From Monarcha castaneiventris obscurior (taxonomy: Eukaryota > Chordata > Aves > Passeriformes > Monarchidae), in the NCBI GenBank assembly GCA_026261815.1, contig JAMPIT010000059.1:17160001-17224000 (forward strand): 64,000 bases of DNA. The letters run 5' to 3'. The notes under the pieces are model-generated. The model was not told the origin of the DNA and did no database searches. It was given only the letters and a program-made list of their open reading frames with translations. Shown in pieces: positions 61,643 through 64,000 of the stretch. The translations under genes and the position numbers were made by a program. Position 1 is the stretch's first letter. Each line of letters starts with the position of its first letter.

Positions 61643-64000
61643 TTAGACACATATTCAAAATCACAGTGTTTACATTGTTCAGTCAAGGGGTGAGGAAAAG
61701 AGAAAAAACACCAAAAAATCTCTCATAGACTTTTGCACTCTACATACCAGGTAAATTAAAAAATCCAAACAAGAGTATTTCTGTGCTTTCATAAAATGAA
61801 AAGTATACTGTAATTATTGATTATTAATATTCCCAGTTAGTCTTAGCAGACACTGTATTGACTAGACAGCATTTGGCTTCTCTGAGTAATTAGAAAGTCT
61901 GATTACATGTAGTTGAAACAGTTAGGAACTTACTTTCAAAATCCCTCAGAATTCCTCAGTATAGATGTTTCTCTATCAAAATTTCCTGCCACCAGGAAGT
62001 AGTGAAAAGCTGTACAATTCACAGCAGCAGCAATTTTCTTAATAAATCACAGAAGTTACAGGTACTTTCAAGATAGAATAAGCCTCCAGAGCCTATATAA
62101 CAGTCTCATTTAAGAAGCTGCTCCAGTTCAGCCTAAGGGGAGTCTGATCTTCTTCCTTGATCATTGGCAAGAATACCCTAATAACTTGGCAAAAATAGTG
62201 AGAGGGCTGGAGGCTTTCTCCTGTACAGTATTTTGTACAGTGAAGAATCGGAATCCTGGAAAACAGTGAAAGAAAAGAAAAATTTAGAACAAAATAATTT
62301 TGTCCAGTTATTACTGTACTCTCTCAAAGGAAGAAGAATGGCATTTTTACTTGTGATCTCAGGATTTCTTCTACATTTTTAAATTATAAAGTTACTGCCT
62401 AAAAAATTATAAATATATATAGGGACCAGAGCACAGGGGATTTCCTCAGAAGTAAGGAATGTATTTACATTCTGCTACAGAAATATCTTTTTTGCCAGTT
62501 CTCTTTGCCTTTCCTACCTACCATTCCTCCATTAGCAAAAGGGACAAGTTGAATACTCATCTTCTGGAAACAGTTCCAGTTAGTGTCATTCTGTCTTAAA
62601 ATCCAATCTTACCAGTTGTGTCAGTCCTACATTAGTTATGGTTGATAGGATTTCTAGGTAAGTCAGAAACAGGAAATTTGTGCTCTGGGTAAGTTTAAAA
62701 ACATGCCATGTTTCCCACTTTCTCACATGGAACCTAGAAATCCTGAGGTACACATTTCTCTGTGTGACCAAATGTGCTATGTAGATCTTAATCTGAGACA
62801 GACTAAGATTCATCTGAGATAGATCAAGACCTGGGGCAGAGCTGTCTAGTCCAAAAGCAATGCAGTGAGCTGGCAGAAAAAAAGGCAGACTCCCACAGGA
62901 ACCCAGCACAGTAGCAGCCGTAATTTTTTCCCATGGTAACAGGAATAACACCACACACACTCACTGCTTTTCTTACTTTTTTCACCTTTTCCTCTTGACA
63001 TGGTAAATGTTGCAGGTAAAGGATGATAAATTCTATATACATGTAGTACGTTAAATATAAGGAATGCCAACTTCATCTGAGAACTCCAGAAAGGATTATA
63101 GTATATATGAGCAAAGTAATTACATTGTGAGTAAAAAGTGTCCAGTATTCAGTTTTCACCAAGCACTAATAACCTTTTTCCCACCTAGCTTTAAGAGCAC
63201 ACAGTTGCAACAAAACCAGTTATATTAAGCAAATGGTAAATGGTCTATTTCTCTCAAAACTAAATCAAAACTATAATGGTTCTGCATATTTGACAGGCAG
63301 AACTGAGAATGCCTTTTGTACTGTGAATGAATGTCACTTATAGGTTACAAAATATTACATGAATTAATAACAAAACAATTAAAGTAAATCAATACACCAA
63401 AATATTTTAAAAACATCCACCCCAGCACTGAAAGTGTTTTACATTTGTGCACTACCTCCCTGCTATGAGATGTGAAAGTCTTGTGGTTCTCTTCAGTTCA
63501 TTGGTTGTGTCTCTCCAGCATTGTCATTCCTAATAAAATATTGAAGCCTTCCCTACACTGAAATTCACACTGTATTAATTTCTATCTGAGTAATATTCTT
63601 ATCTTTCTCAGAACCAAATATTTACAGTCTTCATTGAAGAATTGTGAAAGAAGAGTAGACTGAACAGGTTATGTCTTCATGGAATTGTACTTCTTTCAAT
63701 CTTTAATGTGGTCTAATCTTGCAAGACATTCTGTGTGTAATAAGGCCTGAAAACTCAGGTCTTTGCACATTAAACAATCAGACAAGGTGACCTCAGTACT
63801 TTTTAATTTAATCTCTCTTTATGTAGGGATTACATGTAAATCCAATTTTCATTTCCAGCTCCTAATTATCAATAAAATATTGAGTTTGCATAATAATTCA
63901 AAGATTAGTAGAAGCAGAAGAGAGAAAATGCATGTTAAAATACTTAACCTATCTTCATTCTCTGTGAACTATATCATTCCAGCCCACTGAGGGCAAGGTG
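61643..64000. other. Non-coding stretch, no gene recognised
   Basis: AT-rich unique sequence to the window edge. A 124-codon minus-strand frame at 62586-62960 and overlapping frames to 63076 have no recognisable domain. Confidence 0.6.

Overview
This window is eukaryotic, AT-rich, non-coding DNA from a bird, most likely a songbird (passerine). The evidence is the repeat content. It holds CR1-type LINE fragments (about 9.19-9.55, 12.08-12.98, 19.44-19.79 and 53.83-54.30 kb) and a tRNA-derived SINE with a CR1-like tail (about 61.52-61.64 kb) that resembles the passerine TguSINE1 type. It also holds solo LTRs of endogenous retroviruses with intact target-site duplications. I found no protein-coding gene that I can recognise, no rRNA, no functional tRNA, no CRISPR array and nothing bacterial. 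The open reading frames present are short. They are chance frames, frames inside repeats, or frames read through microsatellites. The window is best read as a gene desert or part of a very large intron.

Layout. 0-5.5 kb: unique AT-rich sequence with a TA/TG microsatellite and a strong 89-bp imperfect hairpin. 5.7-6.3 kb: a decayed LTR-like sequence on the minus strand. 6.3-19.4 kb: mostly unique, with a minus-strand CR1 tail and a longer plus-strand CR1 piece that keeps part of the reverse transcriptase, including its FADD motif. 19.4-28.2 kb: a third CR1 tail, then unique sequence with several tetra- and trinucleotide microsatellites. 28.18-28.81 kb: a solo LTR with a perfect 5-bp duplication. 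28.8-43.7 kb: unique sequence with short tandem duplications and perfect hairpins. 43.7-45.6 kb: a retroviral cluster made of a candidate LTR, then a second copy of the 28.2-kb LTR family into which a different LTR has jumped, then a long CTAT microsatellite. 45.6-53.8 kb: unique, with the best promoter-like segment in the window at about 50.06-50.27 kb. 53.8-55.7 kb: an old CR1 and another solo LTR. 55.7-64 kb: unique sequence with one SINE.

The strongest results are structural. Three complete solo LTR insertions, plus one nested inside another, have termini and duplications that can be read base by base. The LTR copy at 28.2 kb preserves the uninterrupted version of the site where the nested LTR inserted at 44.55 kb, so the insertion order can be read from this window alone. 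The most interesting non-repeat signal is the segment at 50.05-50.41 kb. It combines a perfect kappaB-type palindrome, two CRE-like octamers, a nested palindrome and a TATA/MEF2-type element, followed by a possible non-coding first exon. I could not assign it to a gene.
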